A stretch of DNA of 58,167 nucleotides from the NCBI GenBank assembly GCA_964613695.1, contig CAZTIR010000003.1, positions 1-58,167 of the forward strand, in the 5' to 3' direction. Of the stretch, positions 34,293 to 43,576 are shown one piece after another. How positions within the stretch are numbered: position 1 is the first letter of the stretch; every line of letters starts with the position of its first letter. Origin of the DNA: Pyrolobus sp964613695. GTDB taxonomy: Archaea > Thermoproteota > Thermoprotei_A > Sulfolobales > Pyrodictiaceae. The notes beneath the pieces were generated by a model. The model ran no database searches, was not told the DNA's origin, and saw only the letters and a list, made by a program, of their open reading frames with translations. The translations under genes and the position numbers were made by a program.

Positions 34293-35025
34293 CGCCTAAC
34301 CCTAGACCCACAAGCTGAAAAGGAAGACCTTGATGAAGCTTTAGCGGCAATGAGGCATCCTCAACCGTGTTGAACACAGTCCTAGAACTAATAGAATAAC
34401 TCTCCAGGGGCGCACACAGGCCCCGGCTGCATGGCAAGCTTTGCTGGCCACCCTCAATTCCTCTCCCACCTACCTCCGGAGGGGCTAAACGAGCCTCCCG
34501 CGAGCATCTCTGCATCCTCCAGATAGATTGCTACAAGAGCACCACGATCCCCTCTACACAATTTCTCATAGCTTAGCCTGCATCTAGCATATTCTTAGCC
34601 TCTTTACAGCCAAAGTCTAGCCTCTTTTCAATTACAAGAGTCGCCCTCACGCCTAGAAGTACTCCTGGTGGAGAATCTTGTCCAGTTGAAGCCCAGGCTC
34701 TCGTAGAGCATGTGAATCTACTGGAGGCTTGCAAAGAGGCAACCAGGCACCCTGTACTCCTCGATCTGTAAGCCTGCATGATCTATAATGGAGAACCGTG
34801 CGTCGCGAAAACAGGATCAGTCTCAGTCAATCTCTCGTACGTTACGCGGCATATGGGGCCAGGATTGGCCTAGAGAGGCTGCGTTACAGAAATCGTGGCT
34901 CCCAAGGGACTGAGGAGGAGCAGGGTCTAGAGCCTGGGGGAGTGCAGGGCGCGTGGAGCCGGGGAGGGGCCTTAGGGTGTGGAGAGGAGGCGTGGGGCCT
35001 GGGGCGCGTATAGTATGTTGTTATG
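34293..35025. other. 733-base region without an intact gene; possible decayed gene on minus strand
   Basis: No frame here has convincing length or codon pattern. On the minus strand between about 34440 and 34790, one frame yields protein-like fragments interrupted by stops (for example LYESLGFNWTRF and, further on, YEKLCRGDRGALVAIYLED). This suggests a gene inactivated by several stop codons. The remainder, 34290-34430 and 34800-35025, shows nothing I can identify; the latter is purine-rich on the plus strand. The region separates the stalk protease from a regulator. Confidence 0.4.
34440..34790 (-). pseudogene. possible degraded protein-coding remnant
   Basis: A single minus-strand frame alternates between coding-like stretches and in-frame stops. 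Fragments include LQIEEYRVPGCLFASLQ, then IHMLYESLGFNWTRF and later YEKLCRGDRGALVAIYLED, with crenarchaeal codon preferences. I cannot name the parent family. It may equally be chance similarity, so the call is tentative. Confidence 0.25.
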
Positions 35026-35670
35026 TTATGTCTCGTGGCCGGGTGGTGTGGCTCCCAGCGCTTCTCTCTCGAGCTCCCTGTCTATCCTGAGTGCTAGTGT
35101 CCTCCTCTTCTCGTCCCAGTGTGCGTAGACGATGCCCTCCTCTGCTAGCTCCTGCAGCGCGTCCGGGAGCTGGGCTAGGAGCGCGGCCACCCTCGCGGGG
35201 TCCACGCCCCTGGCCCGTAGCCTAGACTCTAGCTTGGACGCCACCACGTCTATCGCGGCTCTCCTGTCCTCCGCGGTTATGCGTAGGTATGGCTTGCCCC
35301 TCGCCAGCCTCTCGGCTAGGAGGGCTAGCAGCTCGGCCTCCGCCCCCGTCAGCCTCCTCCCAAGCCTCCTCGCGGCAGCCGCCAACACCCTCCTGGCCAC
35401 CAGCGCGTCCCGGCTCCGGAGGAGGGAGTCGAGGAACCCCCTCATCCTCGAGGCGAGGCCCCGGTCCACCCGGTAGAGGTTGAGGGAGCCTAGCTTCTCG
35501 ACCAGGACCACGCCCCGGCGCACCCAGTGGCGGAGCAGCGGGTACACCTGCCTAGACGCCACCCCCGCGACAGCGGCCAGCTCGGAGGCCAGCCGGTCCC
35601 CGCCGAACACGAGCTCAGAGAGCAGCAGGGAGACCACACGACCACGCGGCCGCCCAACGGTAACATCCAT
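35026..35670 (-). CDS. winged-helix transcriptional regulator
   Basis: About 214 residues from an ATG at 35670; the frame is open to 35718. Residues 10-60 give a winged helix (VVSLLLSELVFGGDRLASELAAVAGVASRQVYPLLRHWVRRGVVLVEKLG), with ASRQVYPLLRHW as the recognition helix and the following hairpin as the wing. The rest is helical and Arg/Ala/Leu-rich, probably for dimerisation or effector sensing. GC content at third positions is higher than in most neighbours. It lies beside decayed DNA, and its target is unknown. Confidence 0.75.
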   Translation of the reverse strand: MDVTVGRPRGRVVSLLLSELVFGGDRLASELAAVAGVASRQVYPLLRHWVRRGVVLVEKLGSLNLYRVDRGLASRMRGFLDSLLRSRDALVARRVLAAAARRLGRRLTGAEAELLALLAERLARGKPYLRITAEDRRAAIDVVASKLESRLRARGVDPARVAALLAQLPDALQELAEEGIVYAHWDEKRRTLALRIDRELEREALGATPPGHET

Positions 35671-35844
35671 GGCTCTACTGCCGGGTAACACGTGGGGTGG
35701 TGTTCCCGTGACGCCCATGGCGGTCGGGTAGCTTACCTGAATCTCAAGTGGGGTGTAATATTGGGTGTACAGGCGGGGTCAGGATTTTCGACTAGTGTCG
35801 AGCGCGTCTAACGCTTCGGGTGTGCCTCGCGGCCGATACATACC

Positions 35845-35855
35845 GTATTTATCCG
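35845..35855 (+). promoter_or_regulatory. TATA-like element for asd
   Basis: cgtatttatcc lies about 30 bases upstream of the asd TTG start, predicting a nearly leaderless transcript. Weakly supported by position and A/T content only. Confidence 0.35.
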
Positions 35856-35878
35856 GGGACGGTGTGTAGCGGCGGGGG

Positions 35879-36946
35879 TTGCTCGTGAAGGATAAGCTGA
35901 GGGCAGCTGTTCTAGGCGCGACCGGTCTAGTGGGACAGATGTTCGTCAAGATTCTCCACGAGCACCCGATGTTCGAGGTGGTGTATGTAGCGGCTTCCGA
36001 GAGAAGTGCCGGTAAGAGATACTGTGAGGCTGTCAACTGGGTTGTTGGTGAGGCTGTTCCGAAGGAGTTGTGCGATCTGGTAGTGCACAAGGTTGACGCG
36101 GATTCAGTGCCCCGCGACGAGGTTGACGTGGTGTTCTCGGCTCTGCCTAGTAGCGTCGCGGGGGAGGTTGAGGTGGGGCTTGCGAGGAGGGGTTTCACGG
36201 TAGTCTCGAATGCTAGCCCTATGAGGCTAGAGGAGGATGTGCCTCTACTCGTCCCCGAGATAAACTGGGAGCATGTGAAGCTGGTAGACGCGCAGAGATC
36301 TAGGAGGGGGTGGAGTGGAGCCATCTACAAGAACCCGAACTGCTCCACCGCTATACTAGTCCTCAGCCTAAAGCCTCTCCTAGACGCTTTTGGCCTCGAG
36401 ACCGTGTTTGTTACGACCATGCAGGCTGTCAGCGGCGCGGGTTACGCGGGGGTACCCTCCATGGCGATAATCGATAACATAATCCCGTTCATAGCGAAGG
36501 AGGAGGAGAAGCTCGCGAACGAGCCCCGTAAGATACTGGGCGTCTACCGCGATGGTAGAGTCGAGTGGGCCAGGTTCAGGGTATATGCTACCACGACGCG
36601 CGTCCCCGTCCTCCACGGTCACTTGGAGAGCGTGTTCGTTAGACTGGCTAGAAGCGCGCCTCTAGAGGATGTGGTGGCTGCGTGGGAGTCTTGGAGGCCG
36701 TGGAAGGGTGGCGAGAAGCCCTGGATGGCGCCCGAGGCGCCGGTGGTCTACCGGCGTGAGGTCGACAGGCCTCAGCCGAGGCTGGATAGGATGACCGGGA
36801 AGGGTATGGCGTCGGTAGTGGGGCGTGCCAGGATACTAGAGGATCGTCTCCTCGCATACCTCGTCCTAGGGCATAATCTCGTGAGGGGTGCGGCGGGCAA
36901 CGCGATACTAATAGCGGAGATGTTGGCCCGCGAGGGCCTCATTTAA
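35879..36946 (+). CDS. asd: aspartate-semialdehyde dehydrogenase
   Basis: A 355-residue archaeal-type Asd, reducing aspartyl phosphate to the semialdehyde for lysine, threonine and methionine synthesis. The NADP-binding loop AAVLGATGLVGQMF opens the protein, the catalytic cysteine is in KNPNCSTA, VSGAGYAGVPSM follows, and RVPVLHGHLESV holds the catalytic His. Malonyl-CoA reductases of some Crenarchaeota are close paralogs, so that activity is a remote alternative. Start TTG at 35879 or GTG at 35885. Its 3' end overlaps the convergent UPF0104 gene by 8 bases. Confidence 0.93.
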   Translation: MLVKDKLRAAVLGATGLVGQMFVKILHEHPMFEVVYVAASERSAGKRYCEAVNWVVGEAVPKELCDLVVHKVDADSVPRDEVDVVFSALPSSVAGEVEVGLARRGFTVVSNASPMRLEEDVPLLVPEINWEHVKLVDAQRSRRGWSGAIYKNPNCSTAILVLSLKPLLDAFGLETVFVTTMQAVSGAGYAGVPSMAIIDNIIPFIAKEEEKLANEPRKILGVYRDGRVEWARFRVYATTTRVPVLHGHLESVFVRLARSAPLEDVVAAWESWRPWKGGEKPWMAPEAPVVYRREVDRPQPRLDRMTGKGMASVVGRARILEDRLLAYLVLGHNLVRGAAGNAILIAEMLAREGLI

Positions 36947-37820
36947 CTACCAGCAGCGCCCCTGGGGCTACTGCGGCTACCGTGTAGAGTATACGCCACG
37001 AGACTATACCCGCGCACCGCGTTGCTAACAGTGCCTCCCCGGGTCCTATGCCACCCGGCACTGGTATCACACCCATGAGCACCGTCTCTGTTACACAGCC
37101 GAGCGCCTTAGCGTAACAGGGTTCGGCGAACACGGCGTAGCTGGAGACCTGTAGCAGCCACGCGACTAGCGTTAGGAGCAGCGCGCCTGCAAGCATCTTA
37201 CCCTCTGTTTCGTAGTGCGCTGCTTCGCGGAGCAGGGATGAGATGCTGGAGAGGAGCCGGAGACGCATAGCGTCAAGCTTGTCGGCAATACGCTCTAGTA
37301 TCCTCTTGTGCGTGCGTAGCGGTAAGAGCGCGTAGACCAGTAGCCACGCGGCTGCGGGCGCTGCGGCGACTATCTCTGGCAGCGGTGCTGCGGGTGCAGA
37401 GCCTAGAGCCAGTGCTAGCAATGCTAGCGTATAGTTCCCGATCATATCGGCTCCGCTGTCTACAGCTGCGGCTGTTATGGCTCTAGCCGCCTTGGTCTCT
37501 ACGCGCCCGTGGATAACGAGTCCCCGTACAACCTCGCCGCCGGCGACGCTAGGCGTTATGAGCGCGGCTAGGTTGCCCGCGAATCTCGCGCGGAGCGCTT
37601 GCATGTAGCGTCTCGCGTCTAGGCCTCCCCAGTAGAGTAGGGCGAGACGCGCTGCACGGACACACTCGGCGAGCAGTGCGAGAAGCACGGAGTATGCGAG
37701 TATGCGGGGATTCGTGGGTAGCATAGTTGCGCGTGGGAAGAGGCGCGAGAGTATAAGGTAGAGTAGAGCCAGGTATAGTGCTACGAACGCGACTCGGAGC
37801 TTCTTGCCTCCGAGCCTCAA
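36939..37820 (-). CDS. UPF0104 / LPG-synthase-like integral membrane protein
   Basis: About 294 residues from a TTG at 37820, preferred because an earlier frame start at 37934 would run into the divergent primase-like gene and lacks membrane character. Seven to eight hydrophobic helices are visible, beginning VAFVALYLALLYLILSRLF. The conserved family segments are LLALLAECVRAARLALL, FAGNLAALITPSVAGGEVVRG and GVIPVPGGIGPGEALL. The family (lysylphosphatidylglycerol synthase transmembrane region, flippase-like) moves or modifies lipids or glycolipids; archaeal substrate unknown. Confidence 0.85.
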   Translation of the reverse strand: MRLGGKKLRVAFVALYLALLYLILSRLFPRATMLPTNPRILAYSVLLALLAECVRAARLALLYWGGLDARRYMQALRARFAGNLAALITPSVAGGEVVRGLVIHGRVETKAARAITAAAVDSGADMIGNYTLALLALALGSAPAAPLPEIVAAAPAAAWLLVYALLPLRTHKRILERIADKLDAMRLRLLSSISSLLREAAHYETEGKMLAGALLLTLVAWLLQVSSYAVFAEPCYAKALGCVTETVLMGVIPVPGGIGPGEALLATRCAGIVSWRILYTVAAVAPGALLVVK

Positions 37821-37873
37821 GCTACTTCCCCGGCTGAGCCTAGAAGCCAGAACTAGTGGAGGGTTGTAGAGGG

Positions 37874-39322
37874 GTGCCCGTAAACCCGTTAAGCCATTAC
37901 AGCGATAAGCGTGTGCAGGAAGAGCTTGCGGCATTCCTCTGTGGACGCTGGGCGGCGGTCGAGGGTGAGGGGAGGAGGTGGGCCAGGTGGTGGCATGGGA
38001 AGCCTCTAAGCATATGCAAGCCGGGTGATGTTATACGCGCTCTCCACGAGTTCTCCGCTATAAAGCCGAGGAGCTTCTACGGCACTATAGAGGTGTTCGA
38101 GAGGCTAGAGTCTAGCAGCGACGTTGAAGAAGGGTATGAGGGTAATGTGAGAGCCGTAACGGTCTTCATAGATATCGACATAATTGACGAGTCGAGGGTC
38201 AACGACGCGTGGAGATACGTTACCGAGGCGGCTAGGCGGATGGTTGAGTGGCTCGAGGAGAGAGGAGTGTCGAAGAGCGTCTACCTGGTCTGGAGTGGCG
38301 CGGGCATGCACCTAAGGATACACGAGGCGGCATTCGACTACGAGTCTCTAAACGCGCATCCCCTAGACGTGGCGTTCGCGGTGGCGGAGTACCTCCTTGA
38401 GAGCCTGGAGCCGCGCCTATGGGAGGTTATAGTCTCGAGCGGGGGTCTCGTGAAGATAGAGAACCTTGTGGCCCCCAAGAGAGTGTTCACGGCCCCTCTG
38501 AGCCTCCACCGGAGGCTTGATAGCGTTGCAGTGGCGTTGAAGCCGGATAAACTAGACGAGTTTACACCCGAGTGGGCTACACCAGGTCGATACCGCCACG
38601 ATCCTAGCGCTTGGCGCGAGTATGTGAAGGGCGAGGCTAACGCGCTTGCAGAGGAGGCTTTGAAGAGGATAGGGAGGGTGAAGAAGAGAACATTGATGGA
38701 GGCGCGTGCCTCGAGACTAGGCTTTCAGGAGGCGGCTGGGGCGCCTATAGCGCCTTTGCGGACCTCTGGGCCACGCGAGCCAGGCAGGTTTCCCGTTATG
38801 GCTTTGCTTCAGGCTGCTCGCTACTACCTCCTGTACGGCGATCTCGAGAAGGCTAAGAGCTTCGGGCTAAACCGCGCAATATTCTACGCGTGGGCCAAGT
38901 ACTATGGGCCTGCTAGACGCTCCCGCATACAACTAGCCTCGAGTAGCTCGGGTAGGGGCTCCAGATACCGGCGTGGTGGTGTTGAGGGCGAGTGGCGTGT
39001 CGTTGCTGGTGAGAGGGTGCAGGTGAGCCCCTCTGGGTGGTTCGTCATGGGTGGTGTCGAGCAGCGCCCCGAGGATTTCGATAGGCAGGTGGCTAGGAGG
39101 TTTGAGGAGGCTGGGATACCCTTCGAGGAGGCTTGGAAGGCGGCTCTAGAGTATGTTAAGAGGTTCCCTAGGAGCGTGCTGACAGACCCTCAGAAGTTCT
39201 ACAAGGAGGTCTACGAGCCTGTTCGCGATCAGTTCGTGGAGAGGGTGTTGAGGGGTAAGGGTGGCGCTAGGGGCGTATCCCTGGACAAGTGGCTCAGGGG
39301 GAGCGGGGGAGAAGCTTCCTAA
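37874..39322 (+). CDS. archaeo-eukaryotic primase (AEP) superfamily protein
   Basis: About 482 residues from a GTG at 37874 with GGAGGG ten bases upstream; an in-frame GTG exists at 37856. In the longer numbering, AEP motifs are VFIDIDIID (Asp106, Asp108, metal ligands), VWSGAGMHLRIHE (Ser147 to His152) and KRVFTAPLSLHRRLDSVAVAL (motif III region). The C-terminal 150 residues form a basic helical domain without zinc cysteines. Length and motifs differ from canonical crenarchaeal PriS, so this is a divergent primase-polymerase-like protein, not the replicative primase. It overlaps sir2 by 29 bases at the 3' end. Confidence 0.75.
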   Translation: MPVNPLSHYSDKRVQEELAAFLCGRWAAVEGEGRRWARWWHGKPLSICKPGDVIRALHEFSAIKPRSFYGTIEVFERLESSSDVEEGYEGNVRAVTVFIDIDIIDESRVNDAWRYVTEAARRMVEWLEERGVSKSVYLVWSGAGMHLRIHEAAFDYESLNAHPLDVAFAVAEYLLESLEPRLWEVIVSSGGLVKIENLVAPKRVFTAPLSLHRRLDSVAVALKPDKLDEFTPEWATPGRYRHDPSAWREYVKGEANALAEEALKRIGRVKKRTLMEARASRLGFQEAAGAPIAPLRTSGPREPGRFPVMALLQAARYYLLYGDLEKAKSFGLNRAIFYAWAKYYGPARRSRIQLASSSSGRGSRYRRGGVEGEWRVVAGERVQVSPSGWFVMGGVEQRPEDFDRQVARRFEEAGIPFEEAWKAALEYVKRFPRSVLTDPQKFYKEVYEPVRDQFVERVLRGKGGARGVSLDKWLRGSGGEAS

Positions 39323-40064
39323 CCTCCTCGACGAGACGAGGGAGGATCTCGGAGGCCTTACCCTCCAGGAAGATGTCGGTGACCTCGTTAGTCAGGGCGC
39401 TCGGCTCCACGTTAACCTCTATTATTAATGCCCCTCTCTCGCGGGCCATCCGGGGTAGCAGAGCCGCGGGGTAGACGACGCCACTAGTTCCAACTACTAG
39501 CATCGAGCGCGCCTTGTACACGCACTCCACTGCCTCTCTCCAAGCATCCTCGGGTATAGGCTCCCCGAACCACACTACGTCGGGTCTGAGGAGGCTCCCG
39601 CAGCGCGGGCACCGCGGCGGAACCTCCCTAGGAGGCTCGTTGAACACGACCCTGTACCCGCATTTCGTGCACCTAGCCCTCCATATGTTACCGTGCAGCT
39701 CGATTACACGCCTTGAGCCCGCGCGCTGGTGTAGGCCATCAACGTTCTGTGTTATCACGCACTCTAGTACACCCATCCTCTCTAACTCTGCTAGCGCGAG
39801 GTGACCCGGGTTCGGCCTAGCCCTGGCTATTATCTCCATGCGCCACTTGTACCACTCCCATACGAGCCGGGGGTTGCGGGCGAAGGCCTCCGGAGTGGCT
39901 AGCTCCTCGGGTTTGAACCTTCTCCAGAGGCCATCGGCGCCGCGGAAGGTTGGGATACCGCTATCAGCGCTTATCCCCGCGCCCGTAAGGGCAACTAGCG
40001 GTAGTCGTCTAACTATTAGGCGCGCCGCCTTCTTCACGAGCTCCTCGCTGCTGGCTCGCGTCAA
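39294..40064 (-). CDS. cobB: Sir2-family NAD-dependent protein deacylase
   Basis: A 256-residue sirtuin. The NAD-binding signature LTGAGISADSGIPTFRGADGLWRRF, catalytic ITQNVDGLHQRAGSRRVIELHGN (His after LHG) and a four-cysteine zinc site (CTKC ... CPRC) are all visible, then DVVWFGEPIP and VVGTSGVVYPA for the nucleotide. It removes acetyl groups from lysines, for example on Alba chromatin protein in Sulfolobus. It converges on the primase-like gene with a 29-base overlap. Confidence 0.96.
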   Translation of the reverse strand: MTRASSEELVKKAARLIVRRLPLVALTGAGISADSGIPTFRGADGLWRRFKPEELATPEAFARNPRLVWEWYKWRMEIIARARPNPGHLALAELERMGVLECVITQNVDGLHQRAGSRRVIELHGNIWRARCTKCGYRVVFNEPPREVPPRCPRCGSLLRPDVVWFGEPIPEDAWREAVECVYKARSMLVVGTSGVVYPAALLPRMARERGALIIEVNVEPSALTNEVTDIFLEGKASEILPRLVEEVRKLLPRSP

Positions 40065-40221
40065 GGCGGCGTCCTAGAGATAGGGGTTAGGGCTTCCTCC
40101 ATAACTATCGGCGGCTGTGAGGAGCGGCAGTCCCGCCGCGGCTGAGGGGTGAAGATGGTAGGGGTCGCCTCCGAGCCGCCTATACCCTCTGGCTTCGCTC
40201 CGCGCTGCTGAGGGGGCGTGG

Positions 40222-41595
40222 GTGCCGGTCTGCGTCTATGAGTGGCGGTATGGCTCCGAGGAGATGAGGAGCATCTTAAGCCTCGAGTCGTGGATGAGGC
40301 ACCTGCTTCGAGTAGAGGTTGCTCTAGTCGAGTCTCTAGTAGAGCTTGGCCTAGCGCCGAGAGAGGCGGCGGATAGTGTAAGGAGGGCGGCTGCCAGTGT
40401 AACCGTTGAGGAGTGGCTCGAGGCCGAGAAGAGGAGGGGGCACGATATAGCTGCTCTAGCGGAGCTCCTGGGGGAGAGGGCGGGCGCCGAGGCTGCGAGA
40501 TATGTTCACCTGGGCTTCACGAGCTACGATGTGGTTGACACAGCCTGGGCTCTGGTGCTCCGGGAGGCCCTCAGCCTCCTAAAGAGGAGGGTATCCAGGG
40601 TTATCTCCATCCTCTCGAGGCTAGCCCGTGAGAACATGGATGTGCCGGTGATAGGCAGGACTCATGGCCAGCATGCTTCGCCCGTCACACTGGGCTTTAA
40701 GCTAGCCAACTACGTCTACGAGCTCGCCAGGCGGCTAGAGGCGTTATGCGAAACCGAGAAGCGTGTAGTAAGGGCTAAGATTGGCGGCAGTGTCGGCACT
40801 CTGGCTTTCTGGACGCTCCTCTGGGGCGAGGAGCTTGCACTAAAGCTTAGGGAGCGTGTGGCGAAGAAGCTGGGGCTTGAACCCCACGTTATAACCACGC
40901 AGGTTGCCCCGCGCGATGGGTTCGCGGAGCTGGCTGCCCAGCTTGCCGCCCTGGCGGGTGTCTTGGAGAGGTTTGCGCTAGAGGTTAGAGAGTTGTCGAG
41001 ACCCGAGATAGGAGAGTGGCTTGAGGCCCCGCTGGGGAGAATCGGCAGCAGCGCTATGCCCCACAAGGCGAACCCCGTGGTAGCTGAGAGGGTTTGTGGC
41101 TTGGCTAAGGTCGCCAGAGGCCTCGTGGTGACGGCCTACGAGAACATAGCACTCTGGCACGAGCGCGACCTGACTAATAGTAGCTCTGAGAGAGTCTGGA
41201 TCCCCCACATGCTCCTCACAATTGACCAGATGCTTCTCGATATCCTCGAGATACTGGAGAAGAGGCTCGTGTTCAACTATGACGCTATGAGGAGGAACCT
41301 GGAGCTGACCAGGGGCCACGCTCTAAGCGAGGCTGTTGTAGCGCTCTTGGTGTCAAAGGGCATGGCTAGGCACGAGGCACACAGGATAGTCATGGAGGTT
41401 TCGAGGAGAGCTTATGAACGCGGCCGGCCGCTGCTCGACGCGCTGCTCGAGGACAAGAGGGTGGCGGGGCTCGTGTCTAGAGAGGAGTTGGAGAGGGTGT
41501 TGAGGCCGGAGGCGTTCCTAGGGGCTTATAGGAGGCTTGCCGAGGAGGCCCTGAGGTACGGAGAGAGTGTAGTGCAAAAATGTGGTGGAGGCTAG
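40222..41595 (+). CDS. purB: adenylosuccinate lyase
   Basis: A 457-residue fumarase/aspartase-superfamily lyase releasing fumarate from adenylosuccinate and SAICAR. The catalytic TYSH-equivalent helix is GRTHGQHASPVTLG, and the signature flexible loop is GSSAMPHKANPV. The downstream helices include LTNSSSERVWIPH. It completes AMP formation with PurA encoded at 21139. The start is a GTG at 40222. Its last codons overlap atpA, on the other strand, by four bases. Confidence 0.96.
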   Translation: MPVCVYEWRYGSEEMRSILSLESWMRHLLRVEVALVESLVELGLAPREAADSVRRAAASVTVEEWLEAEKRRGHDIAALAELLGERAGAEAARYVHLGFTSYDVVDTAWALVLREALSLLKRRVSRVISILSRLARENMDVPVIGRTHGQHASPVTLGFKLANYVYELARRLEALCETEKRVVRAKIGGSVGTLAFWTLLWGEELALKLRERVAKKLGLEPHVITTQVAPRDGFAELAAQLAALAGVLERFALEVRELSRPEIGEWLEAPLGRIGSSAMPHKANPVVAERVCGLAKVARGLVVTAYENIALWHERDLTNSSSERVWIPHMLLTIDQMLLDILEILEKRLVFNYDAMRRNLELTRGHALSEAVVALLVSKGMARHEAHRIVMEVSRRAYERGRPLLDALLEDKRVAGLVSREELERVLRPEAFLGAYRRLAEEALRYGESVVQKCGGG

Positions 41596-43388
41596 GCCCC
41601 CGCATACTCCTCCATAAGCTTGTCGAGGGCCTCTAGTATCTCCTCCCTAAGCTTATCTATCTTGTCCGCCTCCTCGTTGGGTATCTCGAACTTAGCCCTA
41701 ATAAGCCTGGATAGGTGGTCGCTTAGCTTCTCCCTAATCACCTTGACCGGTATCCCGTGCTCGACTAGCCTCTGCGCCGCCCTATAGAAGTCTATGATGG
41801 CCCTCATGAGCTTGAACTGCTTCTGTGGCGTGCTGAACGCGTCTATCGGGTCGAACGCGTTCTGCTTCAAGTAGCCTTCTCTAATCAGCCTCGCTGCCTC
41901 AAGCACTAGCTTGTCCCTCTCGCTGAGGCTCTCGGTTCCAACCAGCCTCACTATCTCCTTCAGCTCGTCCTCGCGCAGCAGTATGTTGTACATCTCGTCC
42001 CTATACTCCTTCCACCTCGGGTCTATGTTCTCGTGCCACCACTTGGCTACGAGGTCGACGTAGGCTGAGTAGCTTATAATCCAGTTTATGGCTGGGAAGT
42101 GCCTAGCCCTAGCCAGCTGCACGTCTAGCGCCCAGAACACCCTCACGAAGCGCCTAGTGTGGCTAGTGACCGGCTCGGTGAAGTCGCCTCCTGGCGGCGA
42201 GACGGCAGCGGCTATGCTAACGCTGCCCACGCGCTCCGGCCTTCCTAGGAGAACCGCTCTACCAGCACGCTCGTAGAACTCGGCTAGCCTGGAGGCCAGG
42301 TACGTCGGGTAGCCCTCCTCGGCTGGCATCTCCTCGAGTCGTCCTGCTATCTCGCGGAGAGCCTCAGCCCACCTACTAGTCGAGTCCGCTATCAGCAGCA
42401 CGTCGTAACCCATATCCCTATAGTACTCCGCCATGGTCATGCCGGTATAGATGCTGGCCTCTCTCGCTGCAACGGGCATGTTGCTCGTGTTGGCTACGAG
42501 TATAGTCCTCTCCAGCAGCGGCCTACCCGTCCACGGGTCCTTGTACTTCGGGAAGCGTCGAAGAGCGTCAGTCATCTCGTTGCCGCGCTCGCCGCAACCG
42601 ATGTAGATGACTACCCTAGCCGCGCTCCACTTTGCGAGGCTGTGTAGCGTTACAGTCTTCCCGCTGCCGAAGGGGCCCGGTATAGCGGCTGCGCCTCCCT
42701 TCGCAAGCGGGAAGAGCGTGTCGATAACGCGTATGCCCGTTAGAAGCGGCTCGACGGGCTCTAGCTTCTCCTTGACGGGTCTAGGCGTTCTCACGGGCCA
42801 CCTGTGCATCATCTTGAGCTCTACTTTACCCCTCCCGGGGACCGTCACAACCGCTATCGTGTCCTCGACCGTATAGTCGCCCTCAGGCGCAAGCCACTCG
42901 AGAGTAGCGCTTGTTACGTCAGGCGGCACCATTATACGATGTTCTATCAGCGGCGTCTCCTGCACCACGCCTAGAACGTCGCCAGCATGCACGCGATCGC
43001 CAGGCTTAAGCTCCTTGTTAGGCTGGAAGTGCCACTTCTTACTCCTGTCAAGCGCCGGTATCTTGACGCCACGCTTCACGAAGATGCTGCCGGTCCTCTT
43101 CCTAATCTCCTCGAGAGGCCTCTGGATACCATCAAATATCTGGCCCAAGAGCCCCGGACCGAGCTCAACGCTAAGAGGCTCGCCTGTGCCGTAGACAGGC
43201 TCGCCGGGCCTAAGCCCGGTGGTCGACTCGTAGACTTGTATGAAGGCCTTATCGCCGCTAATCTTGGTTATCTCGCCTACAAGCCTCTCCTCGCCAACCT
43301 CGACCATCTCGTACATCTTGGCGCCGCTCATACCATCGGCTACTACGAGAGGACCAGCAATCCTAATGATGCGACCCTTAACGGGCAA
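41592..43388 (-). CDS. atpA: A-type ATP synthase catalytic subunit A
   Basis: A 598-residue catalytic A subunit of the archaeal rotary ATPase. GYPTYLASRLAEFYERAG and the P-loop GPFGSGKTVTLH (238-249) are clear, as are the A-subunit-specific long insertion (about 110-200) and ERGNEMTDALRRFP. It hydrolyses or makes ATP at the A/B interface. No other ATPase subunit gene is adjacent, whereas atpA and atpB are commonly neighbours. It starts at a TTG at 43388, 52 bases downstream of the tRNA-Leu gene. Confidence 0.97.
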   Translation of the reverse strand: MPVKGRIIRIAGPLVVADGMSGAKMYEMVEVGEERLVGEITKISGDKAFIQVYESTTGLRPGEPVYGTGEPLSVELGPGLLGQIFDGIQRPLEEIRKRTGSIFVKRGVKIPALDRSKKWHFQPNKELKPGDRVHAGDVLGVVQETPLIEHRIMVPPDVTSATLEWLAPEGDYTVEDTIAVVTVPGRGKVELKMMHRWPVRTPRPVKEKLEPVEPLLTGIRVIDTLFPLAKGGAAAIPGPFGSGKTVTLHSLAKWSAARVVIYIGCGERGNEMTDALRRFPKYKDPWTGRPLLERTILVANTSNMPVAAREASIYTGMTMAEYYRDMGYDVLLIADSTSRWAEALREIAGRLEEMPAEEGYPTYLASRLAEFYERAGRAVLLGRPERVGSVSIAAAVSPPGGDFTEPVTSHTRRFVRVFWALDVQLARARHFPAINWIISYSAYVDLVAKWWHENIDPRWKEYRDEMYNILLREDELKEIVRLVGTESLSERDKLVLEAARLIREGYLKQNAFDPIDAFSTPQKQFKLMRAIIDFYRAAQRLVEHGIPVKVIREKLSDHLSRLIRAKFEIPNEEADKIDKLREEILEALDKLMEEYAGA

Positions 43389-43440
43389 TCTCAGAACCCA
43401 TGTTCTCCGACCAGGAGAGGAGTATTAGAGGCTGACCGTG

Positions 43441-43527
43441 TGGTGCGGGGGGTGGGATTTGAACCCACGCCGGCCTACGCCAGCGGGTCTTGAGCCCGCC
43501 CCCTTGACCTGGCTCGGGCACCCCCGC
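43441..43527 (-). tRNA. tRNA-Leu (anticodon CAA)
   Basis: A complete class II tRNA on the minus strand. The acceptor stem GCGGGGG pairs with CCCCCGC, the anticodon stem GCGGG/CCCGC encloses loop CTCAAGA with anticodon CAA, a long variable arm follows, and the T arm is GTGGG-TTCAAAT-CCCAC. The discriminator A and a genome-encoded CCA are present at the 3' end (43441-43443). No intron interrupts the anticodon loop. It reads UUG codons. Confidence 0.97.
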
Positions 43528-43576
43528 ACCGAGGGGTCGAGCCTCCACGGGTACGAAACGGTAAATAGAGTGGTAA

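Noticed and set aside
34798..35013. Plus-strand 71-codon ORF
   Set aside because: Gly/Glu/Arg low-complexity translation from purine-rich DNA, no ribosome-binding site and unlike a real protein.
40065..40221. GTGAGGA, CTGA, GTGAAGA arrangement resembling a C/D box RNA between sir2 and purB
   Set aside because: Both C boxes are off-consensus, the first guide is 18 bases and no D box closes the second half.
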